Shown: one piece after another, positions 29,797 to 40,500 of the stretch | How positions within the stretch are numbered: the stretch's first letter is position 1 | Layout: each line of letters opens with the position of its first letter | Origin: Phytophthora colocasiae | Lineage: Eukaryota > Oomycota > Peronosporomycetes > Peronosporales > Peronosporaceae | Assembly (NCBI GenBank): GCA_018806915.1 | Contig: JAGKQI010000025.1 | Span: 124,001-188,000 of the forward strand | Length of the DNA: 64,000 bases | Reading direction: 5' to 3' | The notes under the pieces: model-generated | What the model saw: the letters and a program-made list of their open reading frames with translations, nothing else | Database searches by the model: none | What the model was told of the DNA's origin: nothing | Translations under genes and position numbers: made by a program

Positions 29797-31815
29797 GCGC
29801 AGAACGGTAAAGCGATAGTGCCAATGATAAATTCGGCTCCTGGACGAACAAAGTTGCCATCGAAGAAAGAACTGGGGGTCTGGATTCCGATTGACAGTGA
29901 TATGGAAGTGTTGGCGATCAATGGTGAGCTTGAGCGTGACCGAGTGAAGAACTGGTTGGACGAGATTAGCAACCAGGAACCACTGGAAAACGAGAGCGAA
30001 GTGAAAATCGGCGTTGAGGATGAAGAAAGCCGTGAGTTGATACTGAAGTTGTTGAGAACGTACCGGAATCTGATTGAAACGAAGGGTGATTGTCCTCCAG
30101 CGACGGCACTCCCCGTAGAACACCATATTGATACAGGAGATGCAGCACCAATTATGTTGAAGAGAAGACGACAAGCCCAGACGGACGACGCAATCATCGA
30201 AGAAAATGTGAAGAAGATGTTGGCGGCGGGTGTTATCGAAGAAGGCAACGGAGCATGGGGTTTTCCAGTCGTCTTAGTGCGTAAGAAGGATGGAGAAGTC
30301 AGGTTCTGCGTAGACTATCGTGCGTTGAACAAGATCACACATAAGGATGTCTATCCCTTGCCACGAATTGATGAAACATTAGAAGCTTTGGGTGGTGCAC
30401 TATTGTTTTCTACACTTGACTTGAAGGCGGGTTACTGGCAAATTTTGATGGCATTGCGAGACAAAGTGAAGACGGCGTTTATGACGAAACAAGGACTATA
30501 CCAATTCCTACGGATGCCGTTTGGACTGATGAATGCACCTTCGACCTTCCAGCGCATGATGAACGGGGTGTTGAGAGGATTGACGTGGACGACGTGTCTG
30601 GTGTATCTCGATGATATCGTCATCTACACGAAAGGAGGCATTGAACGACATGTAGTTGAGTTGGCATGCGTGTTGGAACGACTTTCGCAAGCGGGCCTAA
30701 CACTCAAATTGAAGAAATGCATGTTCGCCACTGAGACGATGGAGTACCTTGGGCACGAGTTATCGAAGGACGGTGTACGACCGCTAGAACGGCTGGTGAC
30801 GGCAGTACGAGAGTTTCCGAAGCCAACAGACGCTGTGGAGACGAAGCGATTCGTCCATCTTGCGGGTTACTACCGGAAGTTTGTGCCGGGATTTGGATCG
30901 TTGATGGAGCCACTCACGAAGTTGCTGCGAAAGAAAGTCAAGTGGAAATGGGGAGCATCCCAAGAAGAGGCGTTCATGGCAGTGAAGAAAATTTTGACGG
31001 AGAAACCGGTGTTGCGATTTCCGGACTTTCAACTACCATTTAGAGTTTGTACTGATGCATCTACAGTGGGTCTAGGTGCGAGTTTGATGCAAAACGGAAG
31101 AAAAGGATGGCAACGAGTGCCCTTTGCCAGCAAAGTGAACAGCGAGACTGAAGCGAAGTACGGAATAACGGAGCTGGAATGTCTAGCAGTAGTTTGGGCG
31201 ATCAAACTATTCCGACCCTATCTCTATGGACGACGAATTACGATAGTGACGGACCACGCGGCACTGAAATGGCTGATGACGAGTGCACATTTGACGGGTA
31301 AACTACACCGGTGGGCCTTAACACTTCAAGAATATGATTTCGAAGTCGAATATCGACCTGGTGCTACGAACGTCGTTGCGGATGCGTTATCGAGAGCTCC
31401 AGTAGTGGCGAAAATGAGGGCGGCTATTGGACGGAGACGAAAGAAGCGACGAAGGACCCGGATGAGGACGACGAACGCGTCGACGAGCGATGCGACGGTT
31501 GCTGGAGACGATCAGCTTAATATACGACGAAGTACGCAGCCTAGTGACGAGATGGGTGAGCAGTCGACGGAGAACGAACGAGCAGCGACGGCGTTGACCA
31601 CTGAACCTACTGACGTGACGAACCACACGACGGATAGGACGAACGTGATGAATGCAAGTGCTGAAGGTGAACCAGTTCGACGAAACACCACGCGAAAGCA
31701 GAAGACTGCATCTTCCGAGACGAACACGAACCGAATGATGACGCGGAAACCATTGTCGAGAAGCGGCGTTGCAACGTACTCCGAGCGAAATGAAGGAAGT
31801 CCAGAGAATGTATGA
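29797..31815 (+). CDS. gypsy-1 Pol: reverse transcriptase and RNase H
   Basis: Same frame as the protease part, separated from it by the single TGA. The RT has VLVRKKDGEVRFCVDYRALN, STLDLKAGYWQI (first Asp), QFLRMPFGLMNAPSTFQRMM and the catalytic VYLDDIVIYTK (about 30601-30633). RNase H of the Ty3 type follows with FRVCTDASTVGLGASLMQ, ITELECLAVVWAIKLFRPYL and VTDHAALKWLM, then VEYRPGATNVVADALSR. It ends in a basic, Thr-rich tail that overlaps the next frame by 47 bases. It copies element RNA into DNA. All catalytic residues are present. Confidence 0.92.
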   Translation, partial: AQNGKAIVPMINSAPGRTKLPSKKELGVWIPIDSDMEVLAINGELERDRVKNWLDEISNQEPLENESEVKIGVEDEESRELILKLLRTYRNLIETKGDCPPATALPVEHHIDTGDAAPIMLKRRRQAQTDDAIIEENVKKMLAAGVIEEGNGAWGFPVVLVRKKDGEVRFCVDYRALNKITHKDVYPLPRIDETLEALGGALLFSTLDLKAGYWQILMALRDKVKTAFMTKQGLYQFLRMPFGLMNAPSTFQRMMNGVLRGLTWTTCLVYLDDIVIYTKGGIERHVVELACVLERLSQAGLTLKLKKCMFATETMEYLGHELSKDGVRPLERLVTAVREFPKPTDAVETKRFVHLAGYYRKFVPGFGSLMEPLTKLLRKKVKWKWGASQEEAFMAVKKILTEKPVLRFPDFQLPFRVCTDASTVGLGASLMQNGRKGWQRVPFASKVNSETEAKYGITELECLAVVWAIKLFRPYLYGRRITIVTDHAALKWLMTSAHLTGKLHRWALTLQEYDFEVEYRPGATNVVADALSRAPVVAKMRAAIGRRRKKRRRTRMRTTNASTSDATVAGDDQLNIRRSTQPSDEMGEQSTENERAATALTTEPTDVTNHTTDRTNVMNASAEGEPVRRNTTRKQKTASSETNTNRMMTRKPLSRSGVATYSERNEGSPENV

Positions 31816-33760
31816 GCCGGATACGACGACGACTGCACGAGAACGAGTTCCGAAGAATCGAACGAAACCAGACGAACGCCAAACGAAGACGCGGACAGAG
31901 TTGACAGCCCCTGAAACGATGTCGACAAATGGAACTACTGAAGATCCGCAGGTTAATGCTGGAACCGAAACGACGACGGCTGGAATGGGACCGATACGAG
32001 GACCAGCAACGAGTACGACGTGGAATCGAACGATGCAGCAAAACCAACGTTGGAGCGAACAGGAGCATGCTAGAGCGGAACGACGACGAATCCGTGAGCA
32101 AGGAGACAGCCTGCAGTTGACCGATGAAGAAATCTGCGAAGCACAAATGGAGAGCAAGTCAGTGCAACGGTTGATTAAAGACGGCGAATATCGAGGCATG
32201 CACGTGACGACGAGTTACGGCTTGGCGGTGATTGAGACGACGGACGGCATCAAAGTGATATTACCTGCTGTGTTGAGACCGATTGCGTTTAAGGAGTGCC
32301 ACGATTCGATATGGGCTGGACACTTACGAACGACGCACACTCAAGCGCGAATAGCTCAGGTATACTGGTGGCCGAATCTAGCGAAGGACGTGAGACGATG
32401 GGTACGCGGTTGTCAAGAATGCGGCAGTCGAAAAGTTAAACCGAAAGAAGTTGTACCGCCTTTGAGAAGTTTACGTGGTGGAGATGTTGGGGATCGATGG
32501 GCGTTAGATGTTGCCGGCCCCTTACCTGTTGGAGAACATGGACAACGGTATGTGATTGCAGCATTGGAATACGTAACGAGGTATGCTGTTGCGACAACGG
32601 TAGAGAGCCATGAAGCGAGCAAAGTTGCAGACTTCCTAATGAAGGAGATTGTTCTGAGGTTTGGACCATTTCGCGAATTGTTGACGGACGGTGCTCCGGA
32701 ACTGACGGGTAAAGTGATTGAAGAGCTGGTGAATCTTTTACAGGCTCAACAGACCAACCCAGTGCCGTATCGACCACAGATGATCGGACTTGTGGAGCGA
32801 TTTCACAGGACTTGGAAGGATTGTGTGGCTACGTATATGAGCAATGAACGACAGTGTGACTGGGACAATTGGGTGGATTTTGCGGTCTACTCGTACAACT
32901 CAGGGAAGCATTCGACGGTAGCGTTGACACCGAATGAACTGATGATGGGACGGAAGTTGCGGACGCCTAACGAATTACTACGACGAACGCACGTGACGGA
33001 AGCTGGCGAATTGCCGGAATACCATCAGAAATTACTAGAGACGTTGAAAGTGAGTCATGAATGCGCTGAAGAAGCACGAAGACGAGAACAGGACCGACAG
33101 GCTAAGTATTATAACCGGAAGACGAGGAAGCAAAGTGAATTCGAACCAGGAGACAAGGTGTGGGTGTTTCGACCTCCGAGAGGCCCTAAAGCATCTAAAT
33201 TTGTACACTCTTGGATTGGACCTGCTAGAGTGATCGAATCGGCTGGTTATGACAACTTTCTACTAAGACGCGAAGATTTGGATGGAGAAGGAGAACTATT
33301 GATAGCTCACGTGTCATTCTTGGTGAAGTATCATCATCCTGGACAATTGTTGCAGCAGATTGGCGACGACATTATTGAAGAACTGACGAATGAAGGAACG
33401 TTGGAATCCGAAGCGAGTACAGCGACGATCGGAGAAACTCATGAAACAAAGACGGCTGAAGTTAATACAGTCACGGCTGGACGAGTACCGAAGCGAGCGA
33501 GAGAAGCAAATGCGAGTACGAATGGAGAATCTACCGAACGCGGAATGTTGGTGAAGCTACGAAGAAGGCGAAGACGAAATTCTGCCGGACAATATGTCCT
33601 CGAGGTTGAATTGCGACCGTTGCGAACGAACGATGAACAAACGAGTACGCAGCGAGCAGGACGGAGTGATGGGACGTTCTGGGTGTCGATGCAAGACTAC
33701 GAACAGTTCTTTCAGGCCGCCAGAGTCGTGGAAGACCCTGGGGAAGGAGAAGGCGTGTAA
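31769..33760 (+). CDS. gypsy-1 integrase
   Basis: The frame is +1 relative to the RT frame and open for 663 codons. It has the zinc-binding HHCC region (HLRTTHTQARIAQVYWWPNL ... CQECGSRK, about 32320-32440). The catalytic core follows: DRWALDVAGPLPVGEHGQ (D), FRELLTDGAPELTG (D) and GLVERFHRTWKD (E). A C-terminal DNA-binding part follows (FEPGDKVWVFRPPRGP ... FVHSWIGPARVIE). No chromodomain is evident. The stop codon TAA (33758-33760) is supplied by the first bases of the 3' LTR (TGTAAC), showing tight packing of coding and terminal sequence. Key residues are intact. Confidence 0.9.
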   Translation: MQRTPSEMKEVQRMYEPDTTTTARERVPKNRTKPDERQTKTRTELTAPETMSTNGTTEDPQVNAGTETTTAGMGPIRGPATSTTWNRTMQQNQRWSEQEHARAERRRIREQGDSLQLTDEEICEAQMESKSVQRLIKDGEYRGMHVTTSYGLAVIETTDGIKVILPAVLRPIAFKECHDSIWAGHLRTTHTQARIAQVYWWPNLAKDVRRWVRGCQECGSRKVKPKEVVPPLRSLRGGDVGDRWALDVAGPLPVGEHGQRYVIAALEYVTRYAVATTVESHEASKVADFLMKEIVLRFGPFRELLTDGAPELTGKVIEELVNLLQAQQTNPVPYRPQMIGLVERFHRTWKDCVATYMSNERQCDWDNWVDFAVYSYNSGKHSTVALTPNELMMGRKLRTPNELLRRTHVTEAGELPEYHQKLLETLKVSHECAEEARRREQDRQAKYYNRKTRKQSEFEPGDKVWVFRPPRGPKASKFVHSWIGPARVIESAGYDNFLLRREDLDGEGELLIAHVSFLVKYHHPGQLLQQIGDDIIEELTNEGTLESEASTATIGETHETKTAEVNTVTAGRVPKRAREANASTNGESTERGMLVKLRRRRRRNSAGQYVLEVELRPLRTNDEQTSTQRAGRSDGTFWVSMQDYEQFFQAARVVEDPGEGEGV

Positions 33761-34389
33761 CAGGATGAGGCTACCTGTTGAAGAATCGACGGCAGTTAGT
33801 GACGCATTGCTTGACGCGGGTGGCGAGACTGCTCGACGGACGCCTCATGTTGAAAATACTGATGGTGCACGACGATCGATGGCTGGTGTTATGATGGAAC
33901 AACGGCTGTGGGTTATCGACAACGAACGTGACTGGTGAACGCTCGATAAAAACGTTGAAGAGTAACGAAGATCTCGGGTGAAGAAGATCGCATTCATCCG
34001 GATGAAGTCGAGAAACGGCCGGGCGGAGAAGCGGCTCAGTCGAGAATTTGCGGCGGCGACGAGAAGTGGCCAGTTGAGAATTTGCAGCGGCGAAGAGAAG
34101 CTGTGGTCGAGTGTGGGCGACGACGAGCGAAGTGAACGAGTTGAACGGACGAAGGACGAAGTTGAACGAGTTGAACGGACGAACGAGTTGAACGTAAGAG
34201 CGAGAGCTCTAGTACATTGAATATAAATAGGAACGAAGTTCCGGCGCAGGTGAACTGAGCCCGTACTGTGTTGAAGTGTTGAATTGAGTAAGCTAAGAAG
34301 CCAGCGATAAAGAAGAACCCGGCGAGACAGCGTAGCGCAGCATTGTCGGCTATACGCCCCTAGCGAACAAGGGAACTGGGTTCGTCACA
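33756..34389 (+). repeat. gypsy-1 3' LTR (634 bp)
   Basis: The same length as the 5' LTR, with one noticed substitution. It is preceded by the purine tract GGGGAAGGAGAAGGCG. It is followed by the GTAC duplication and then SWEET-4 coding sequence. Confidence 0.95.
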
Positions 34390-34393
34390 GTAC

Positions 34394-34866
34394 TGTGGGG
34401 AGTTTTCGTTGTCGGTATGTCCATCTACGCAGCCATCGCCATGGCAGGCGTCACACACCAGTCCCCACATCAAATAGAGACGATCCTCGGCTACATGTGT
34501 GTAGTCATGAATTTGTGTCTGAAGGTGTCGCCTCTAGAGACGCTCAAGCGGATCATCCGCACCAAGAACGCGTCGTCGATGCCCGTGACCATGTCAGTTG
34601 TGGCTTTCATCAACGGTTTGCTGTGGGTTTGGACTAGTGCGCTCGAAAATGACATGTACGTGCTGTCGACTAGCTGTGGGGGCAGCATTGGGGGCAGTTC
34701 AGATCATCGTGTACATCATCTACAGACCAGGGAGGATTAAGGACGCAGCACTCGGTCCGCAAGCTGTGGAACACTCGTGCTCTAAGGCCGAGCAGGCTGT
34801 CGTGCATGATTTAGAGGCAGACACATGCAGCAAAACTGCGCCGTTCGTCGAGGCAAAGTCGCCTTA
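34394..34866 (+). pseudogene. SWEET-4 sugar transporter, 3' part
   Basis: Resuming from ...FYV, the frame reads LWGVFVVGMSIYAAIAMAGV, then ETILGYMCVVMNLCLKVSPL, ETLKRIIRTKNASSMPVTMS and INGLLWVWTSALENDMYVL, helices 4 to 6 of a SWEET. An indel near 34670 shifts the frame. The last helix follows as GAALGAVQIIVYIIYRPGR with a tail ending VEAKSP at 34866. So SWEET-4 carries two one-base defects plus the gypsy-1 insertion. The tail is hydrophilic and presumed cytoplasmic. Confidence 0.88.
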
Positions 34867-35032
34867 AGTAAATACACCAACAGGAGCATCGGAGCAACCA
34901 ATTTCTTGCGACAAAGAAGCAATCGATGCGATGAGTTTATGTAAACCAAGTCGCTTGTATACTTGTGACAGGCGCTTGCTCGATGAACGTCACACTCCCG
35001 CTACGTTCACCATTTACGGTGGCGCCGGCGTT

Positions 35033-35127
35033 ATGGTTGTGCGCGTGTGGGTCACATGCTCTACACTCGCAATGGCTTACTTGCCGTCCCTCTCCGTTTG
35101 TCGAATCTACAAGAAAGGAGATACAGG
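35033..35127 (+). pseudogene. SWEET-5 sugar transporter, segment 1 of 4
   Basis: The segment encodes MVVRVWVTCSTLAMAYLPSL and SVCRIYKKGDTG, helix 1 of a SWEET, matching the start of intact SWEET-6 (MAVRVWIWCSTLLMIYMPSL). It ends with the first copy of the 8-base target duplication GATACAGG (35120-35127) of a Mutator-like element. The frame continues exactly at 36717 when the element and one duplication are removed. An initiator-like GTTCACCATTTACGG lies about 25 bases upstream of the ATG. Confidence 0.9.
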
Positions 35128-35166
35128 GGTTAGCTTTAAAATGGTTCGTATACAGAACTGATCTGA
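35128..35166 (+). repeat. MULE left terminal inverted repeat
   Basis: It starts GGTTAGCTTTAAAATGG. The inner part pairs with the right end through ATGGTTCGTATACAGA and a GATCTGA tail. The outer 10 bases match only partly. Confidence 0.8.
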
Positions 35167-35403
35167 TCTAGGAACTGATTTTTGTGCTGGTGATGTTCAG
35201 ATACAGGTTCAGAAATTGAGTGGTGACCAAGCGTGCTCATATCGGAAGATGCAGCGCGAGACACAAGGGAGTGGGCAGGGGCCGCCGTGCGGAGATAGAG
35301 GCCGTGGAGGGCTTACTCCATGCCCCCCGAGATACAGAGACGGTGGTGATACAGGCGGCGAAGAGCTTGAAGAGGAGGCGGGAGCTAAGACTGTCAGCTA
35401 CCG

Positions 35404-36591
35404 ATGTACAACGGCAAAGCTGCCAGTGGAGGAGATGATCTGCCCCAGCCCGAGCGCACAACGTGCTACTTTAAAGGGTACAAGTACGCGAGGGCTTGGG
35501 CGTCACAGCGCAAGATCGTGTACCGCTGTTCCAAATATCGCACAGGCTGTAAAGGAAAGATGGAGTACTCTATTGCTTCAATGGGTTACGCTAGTGTTAG
35601 AGGGCACACGTGCCGTGACAATCTCATAGAAGCAACCACAATTCGAGACGTCGAGGACGAGATGAAGGCAGCGGCGGACCATCTAGCGGTGGAGCATCGC
35701 GATTGGCGAGCTCGGGATGTCTGGGAGAAACTCCGCAAGCAGTTCTACGACGATGAAATTCCCGACGTAGTACGTGGCTTGTCCGAGAACCAAGTCATTA
35801 GTCGTGTGAACCATGCAAGAAATCAACACTATTCTGCTAACATACACGGTATGATTGAGACACCGCCTGTCTCGCTAGCGCTAGACGAGTCCGTCCCGTT
35901 CTTTCAGTTTCACTACGCAACCATGAACCCGAAAGACCTGACAAAACCCACGCGCCTCGTGGGGTGGGCACACCCGACTCAAGTTGCTCTGCTACGATAC
36001 CATATAGGATGCCTATTTCATATGAAACAAGCGCTACGTCGAACCATGAAACGTTACGCAATACCAGAGATTGAGTGCTCGATTGCAATGAGTCGCGGTG
36101 TCCTGGACACGCTGACAGTGATTGAACGCAGCCACGTAGAGCGAGGCATCAAATGGGTAAAACGAGAGATTAAGACGCGTTGTGCACTAGCTCAGGTAGA
36201 CTACTCAAACTCAAAATGGGGAGAATTCTGGGGCTACTTTAGACGTACATGACTAGAGAAGTGCACTATCGATGTGTGGAACGTGTGTGGTGTCGGCAAC
36301 GAGTTGATCGCAAGAACGAACAATCCTCTCGAGCGCTTTAACAGGGAGCTCAATGGTAGGCTTCCTACTCCGCACCCATCAATGGCCACATTTGTGACAG
36401 TGATAAAGACGATTTCTGCTGAGTATGTTCGTCGCATCAGCGACGTTCCTCGTGGTCGTGCCAACCGAGCTCCTCGTGAGCGAATCGAGCTCCCTCATCC
36501 CGCCGATACACCCTCCGACATCGAGAGCGACGTGGACGAGTCGATGGACCCTGCTCCTGTCGCCGTCACCTCTGACTCGGTCTCTATCTAG
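35404..36591 (+). pseudogene. MULE transposase remnant lacking catalytic core
   Basis: The N terminus shows a FLYWCH-like/WRKY-GCM-type zinc motif (CYFKGYKYARAW ... CSKYRTGCKGKMEYS ... HTC). A helical domain follows (DVWEKLRKQFYDDEIPDVVR, SENQVISRVNHARNQHY). The reading then goes from GWAHPTQVALLRYH straight to IGCLFHMKQALRRTM, leaving out most of the DDE segment that should hold two catalytic aspartates. This indicates an internal in-frame deletion. A TGA at 36250-36252 interrupts YFRRT-LEKCTIDVWNV (probably Trp originally). The C-terminal part NELIARTNNPLERFNRELNG is the conserved MULE ending. It is non-functional; mobilisation would need a transposase from elsewhere. Confidence 0.8.
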
Positions 36592-36667
36592 ATCACTGTA
36601 GGTCGCCCATAGGACTAAAGTGCCTAACATCTTCCGTTCATACTTCAGAACACAAAGCCTGAACCTC

Positions 36668-36708
36668 AGTCAGATCCGGTCTGTATACGAACCATTTTTA
36701 TATCTACC
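36668..36708 (-). repeat. MULE right terminal inverted repeat
   Basis: Reverse complement of the left repeat with several mismatches; the shared core is TCTGTATACGAACCATTTT. It is followed by GATACAGG and SWEET-5 sequence. Confidence 0.8.
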
Positions 36709-36716
36709 GATACAGG

Positions 36717-36815
36717 AGCTGCTTCTATCGTCCCCCTCCTCTCATTACTGATCAACTCGCACGTGTGGGTCATGTACGCCTACATGTGCAAGACGTGGTT
36801 CCCCAGTTTCCCAGT
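36717..36815 (+). pseudogene. SWEET-5 sugar transporter, segment 2 of 4
   Basis: The segment encodes AASIVPLLSLLINSHVWVMY and AYMCKTWFPSFPV, helix 2 of MtN3 repeat 1, continuing from segment 1 without a frame change. It ends with CCAGT (36811-36815), the target duplication of gypsy-2. The frame continues at 42535. Confidence 0.9.
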
Positions 36816-37096
36816 TGTGGTGCTCACGGATTGGGAGCTGGAACTCCCGCGAAGTCAACGTGTATTGACTTCAGTAGTTGCCGGTAAATAGCAAAGTAAT
36901 GTCTTAACTACTAGTACTCTTCATGGACGATCTCGCCTACCGTAGTGGCAGTCCAGGGAGAAGCGTCCTTGATCTGTTGAACAGTATCCTCTACAGCTGC
37001 ATGCTTCAGTCGTTGCGATCTGCTTAACTATGCCTGCTCGAATAGAGTATCCAGTCATGGGTTGGAGAAGCTGGGTACATGCATGCCATCATCACA
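36816..37096 (-). repeat. gypsy-2 3' LTR
   Basis: In plus orientation it runs from TGTGGTGCTCACGG to GCCATCATCACA. On the minus strand it is preceded by the purine-rich stretch GGAAAGCTTGGGGGGCAG. Between it and the coding region, 37097-37530 holds no recognised gene. Confidence 0.92.
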
Positions 37097-37530
37097 CTGC
37101 CCCCCAAGCTTTCCAACTCCTCGCAGTGGTCACCAGTGCGGGTTGTAATACCGTTGTGAATATGCAGCCGCTTTTCCGTTCGTCCAATTGCGTGTCTCGT
37201 CACATATAGCGCGCAGCCGGTACACCAACTTCAACACGTTGCAGTGTTACAGGTCATTTTTGCAAAGATTTGCAACTCTTGACACCCAGCCAATGAGAAC
37301 GCTCAGATTCAAATTTCAGCCAATCAGGAGTCTTGGAATCTTGAAAGTCCTCGTACGGAGCAGATATCCTTGTGATTGACCCCAGACCCCGTTATCCGCT
37401 GTAGTGCAGTACTGAACACGTTGTCCATTTGTCACAGGACTTCTTCGGCTCGACAGAGGTTTATAGACGCAAATCCTCCCAAACTAGATCATCAGCTTTG
37501 GAAGGAAGTCACCATAACTCTGCTTTTAGT

Positions 37531-40500
37531 TCACTTGGCGCGTTGCCGCTGCTTGGAATCGATAGCACGGGTCACGGCACGTAGGAATTGGCCGTCATCA
37601 GCACCATTCGCGTACTGTAACAGAAGTTGTGGTACATCTTCTCCAATCGTTTTCAGAGGCTCCCAGGAGTTTTCAATAGCTTCGAGTCCGGCCCACTGCA
37701 CTTGAACCTCATAGGCCTTCATGTTGGCATTAATTCGGTGCCCTACAAGCGCTTCTATAGCCAGCAGTGTCCCCTGAGAGGCGACGTGGTCCAGCAGCTC
37801 TTCACTGACGTCCAGAGATTCATCTGCGTACAGTTTTAGGCGAGATGGGTGCACGTCCATCGTGGTCCCAGTTACCAAATGCTCCACAGTAAAGTAGTAG
37901 CTAGCGCTGCTGACAACACGATAAGGACCGACCCACATCACTCGCAGTTTGTTTGCATGAAGCTTCTCGTCGACGCGTGAACGTAGCACGTAGTCACCAA
38001 CCGAGAAGTTGATCTGCTGGTGGTAGTGTGGTCGTGCTCTGTACTGTTGAGCCTGCTTAGTACGCTTGTCCTTCACAGCTTTGTGCATCACCTCAACTGA
38101 CGCTCTCAAATTGGCGAGTCGCTGTTCAGTCCCACGTCGTGGATCAGTAAGAGTAGCCACACGCCCTCTCCCCTCTGGGAAAAATACAGTGTCCAAAGCA
38201 CTGGGACATGGAAGTCCGGTAAAGAGCTCAATAGGAGCTTTGTTAGCCAGCGACGGCACAGGTGAATGATTGATGCTCGACTGGATCAAAAGGTAGGAAA
38301 TACGGCCAATCGTGTACACTCACTCGAAATTCCAAAGCCAAAGCCTTCAGAACTTGCAAAATGTCGCGGTTAACCCGTTCCACTGAACCATTTTTCCATG
38401 GCGAGTACGCCAGTATGAATTTCTGTCGCCCTTTTAGTCGTCGGTTCAATTCAGCGATCACCTCACTCTTAAAGTGCGATCCTGAGTCGCTAACCCACGT
38501 AGTTGGTACACCGTAGCGGCTGTACCAGTCTAAGATAGCCGTTGCTGCCACTGCTGACGTCGGTACATCACATGCCACTAGTTCCACAAAATGAGTAGCT
38601 TCGTCGCTTTAGGACCAACACATAGCGAGACGACCCGAACGATTCTCCGGGTGTCAGGAAGTCCCAATGCAGTGTTTCATTACGCTCGAATGTGTGGTGC
38701 GTCTCGCTGAAAGGGCGAGGAATCACAACGCCACCTTTCACATGTAGGCCAGAGCAGGCACTTCATACAGAATGCACGTACAATCCCACTAAGACCATCC
38801 AAGTAGAACAACCGGCGAATGTGGTTCTCCATCACATGCATGCCGCGGTGTCCACTGCTTCCACAATGAGCGATAATCAATAGTCGTTGTACCAGTTCAA
38901 CCGCTTGAGACGGTATACAAATCAAACTATCCACTGTCCACAATTCGTCACAACCCAGCGTTGCACCCGATGGTGCCTCGTAAAGTGCCTGCACGCTGCC
39001 AATTTCATCAACTGTCGGCCATACGAAGTCATCTTTGTCCAGTGGACGTAGTGGTGTTGGACCAGTGGCAGCCTTATCATTCGTCACCGCATCCCTATCA
39101 CGTTTTCGGCTCTTCCTCGTGAAGCGTTTGGCCGAATGGATCCTCGCGCTGCAGGTTGCGGCTGCCCACCCCACCTCGAAATAAGGTCGGCCCACACGTT
39201 GTGCACTCCTTCAATGTGCTCAATAGTGTAGCGATACTCTTGTAGTTTGGTAGACCATCGTAGCAACTTGCCTCGTACATGACGTTTCATTTCCTTGTTC
39301 GGCGAGAACAGGTATATGATATTTCGATGGTCGCAATAGAGGCGAAACCCTTGTGGACGCAGCAGTAGATATTCTAGCTTCTCGCATGCGTGCACAATCG
39401 GGTACGACTCCTTTTCGATGACGCTCCAATTAAGCTCTGATCCCGTAAAACTGCCCCCCATACAGACGAGTAGTTCGTGGTGCTGTTCTTGGATGGGTAC
39501 ATTTGGTTGCCAGTGTTCAACTTGTGACACAACTGGCCCCAGCCAGAATCGGCAGCGTCAGATAGCACACAGAGCTCCTTGGATTTGGATCCGGGTAGGC
39601 CAGCATTGCCGAATGTCCAAGCAGATCCTTAACCGCTTCAAACGCCACAACTTCATCCGGAGTCAGTGTTATCTGGACCCCAGCCGCTGCTCGCTTAGTT
39701 CGTTTCGTCCCCGCAAGAGCTTGATCAAGGCGTTCTTGTAGTGGTCGAGAAACTCGTGCATAGTCCACCAGACTAGCGCGCATCCAATTACTCGCACATA
39801 AAAATTGCTGTAGCTCGGCCGCAGTTGTCGGCGTTGGCATCTCTCGCAGTGCCCGGATGCGTTCAGGGTCGTGGCCAATACCATCCTTGTTAATGATTCT
39901 ACCACACCACCGAACCTCTGTCAGGAACACCGCACTCTTCTTAGGATTTAGGATTAGCCCGTGCTCGTCCAACTTCGTTAGAACCGCCTCGATAGCATCC
40001 AACATTTCGTCTGCGGTGTTGGCAAAACCAGTAGGTCGTCAATCCAGACAACCACACACTTGCCAACTAAGTCACCCAATACCATCTCAACAGTCGACTG
40101 AAAATGAAGTGCCGCATCGGTACTACCTTGAGGAACACGCATCGGTGTGTAAATCCCTTTGTCCGTCATGTAGGAGAGGAATTCGCGGCTGTCTTTGTGT
40201 AAAGGAAGCTGCCAAAAACCCTTTAGGAAGTCAAACATCGCATAGTACATCTTCCCTCTGCAATGTTCCAATGCTACCTCCAAGCTCGGCATCACACCAG
40301 CTATGGGCTCTGTCACGTTGTTAAGAGGTCGATAATCTGTTGTCTGGCGAAATTCCATTGTACCAGGCTTGCGTACAGGCAGTGCTGGACAGCACCATCG
40401 ACTTTCCCAATTTTCGTACACCCATCCGAGCTCCACCAGCTTCTTGTTAAAGCTCGCGAGGAACTCAGACTTTTCAGGGCTGTACTGACGCACTTTGCAC

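Larger units (their letters stand above)
24866..34389 (+). mobile_element. Ty3/gypsy LTR retrotransposon (gypsy-1), near-complete
   Basis: A 9.5-kb element with 634-bp LTRs, gag, protease, RT, RNase H and integrase in Ty3/gypsy order. The target duplication is GTAC (24862-24865 and 34390-34393). Only one LTR difference was noticed (25361 A against 34251 G), so insertion is recent. It interrupts SWEET-4. A primer-binding site beginning TGGTGGTCATAC directly follows the 5' LTR, and a purine tract (33740-33755) precedes the 3' LTR. Confidence 0.95.
35128..36708 (+). mobile_element. Mutator-like element (MULE), internally deleted
   Basis: This 1.58-kb element has ~40-bp imperfect terminal inverted repeats (35128-35166 and 36668-36708) sharing AAAATGGTTCGTATACAGA. 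It is flanked by an 8-bp duplication, GATACAGG (35120-35127 and 36709-36716), within the MULE range. It carries a transposase remnant with a deletion and a stop. It lies in the coding sequence of SWEET-5. Confidence 0.88.

Noticed and set aside
31387..32199. Long minus-strand open frame opposite gypsy-1 RT/integrase
   Set aside because: It is the mirror of Arg/Thr-rich coding sequence with few complementary stops; no motif on that strand.
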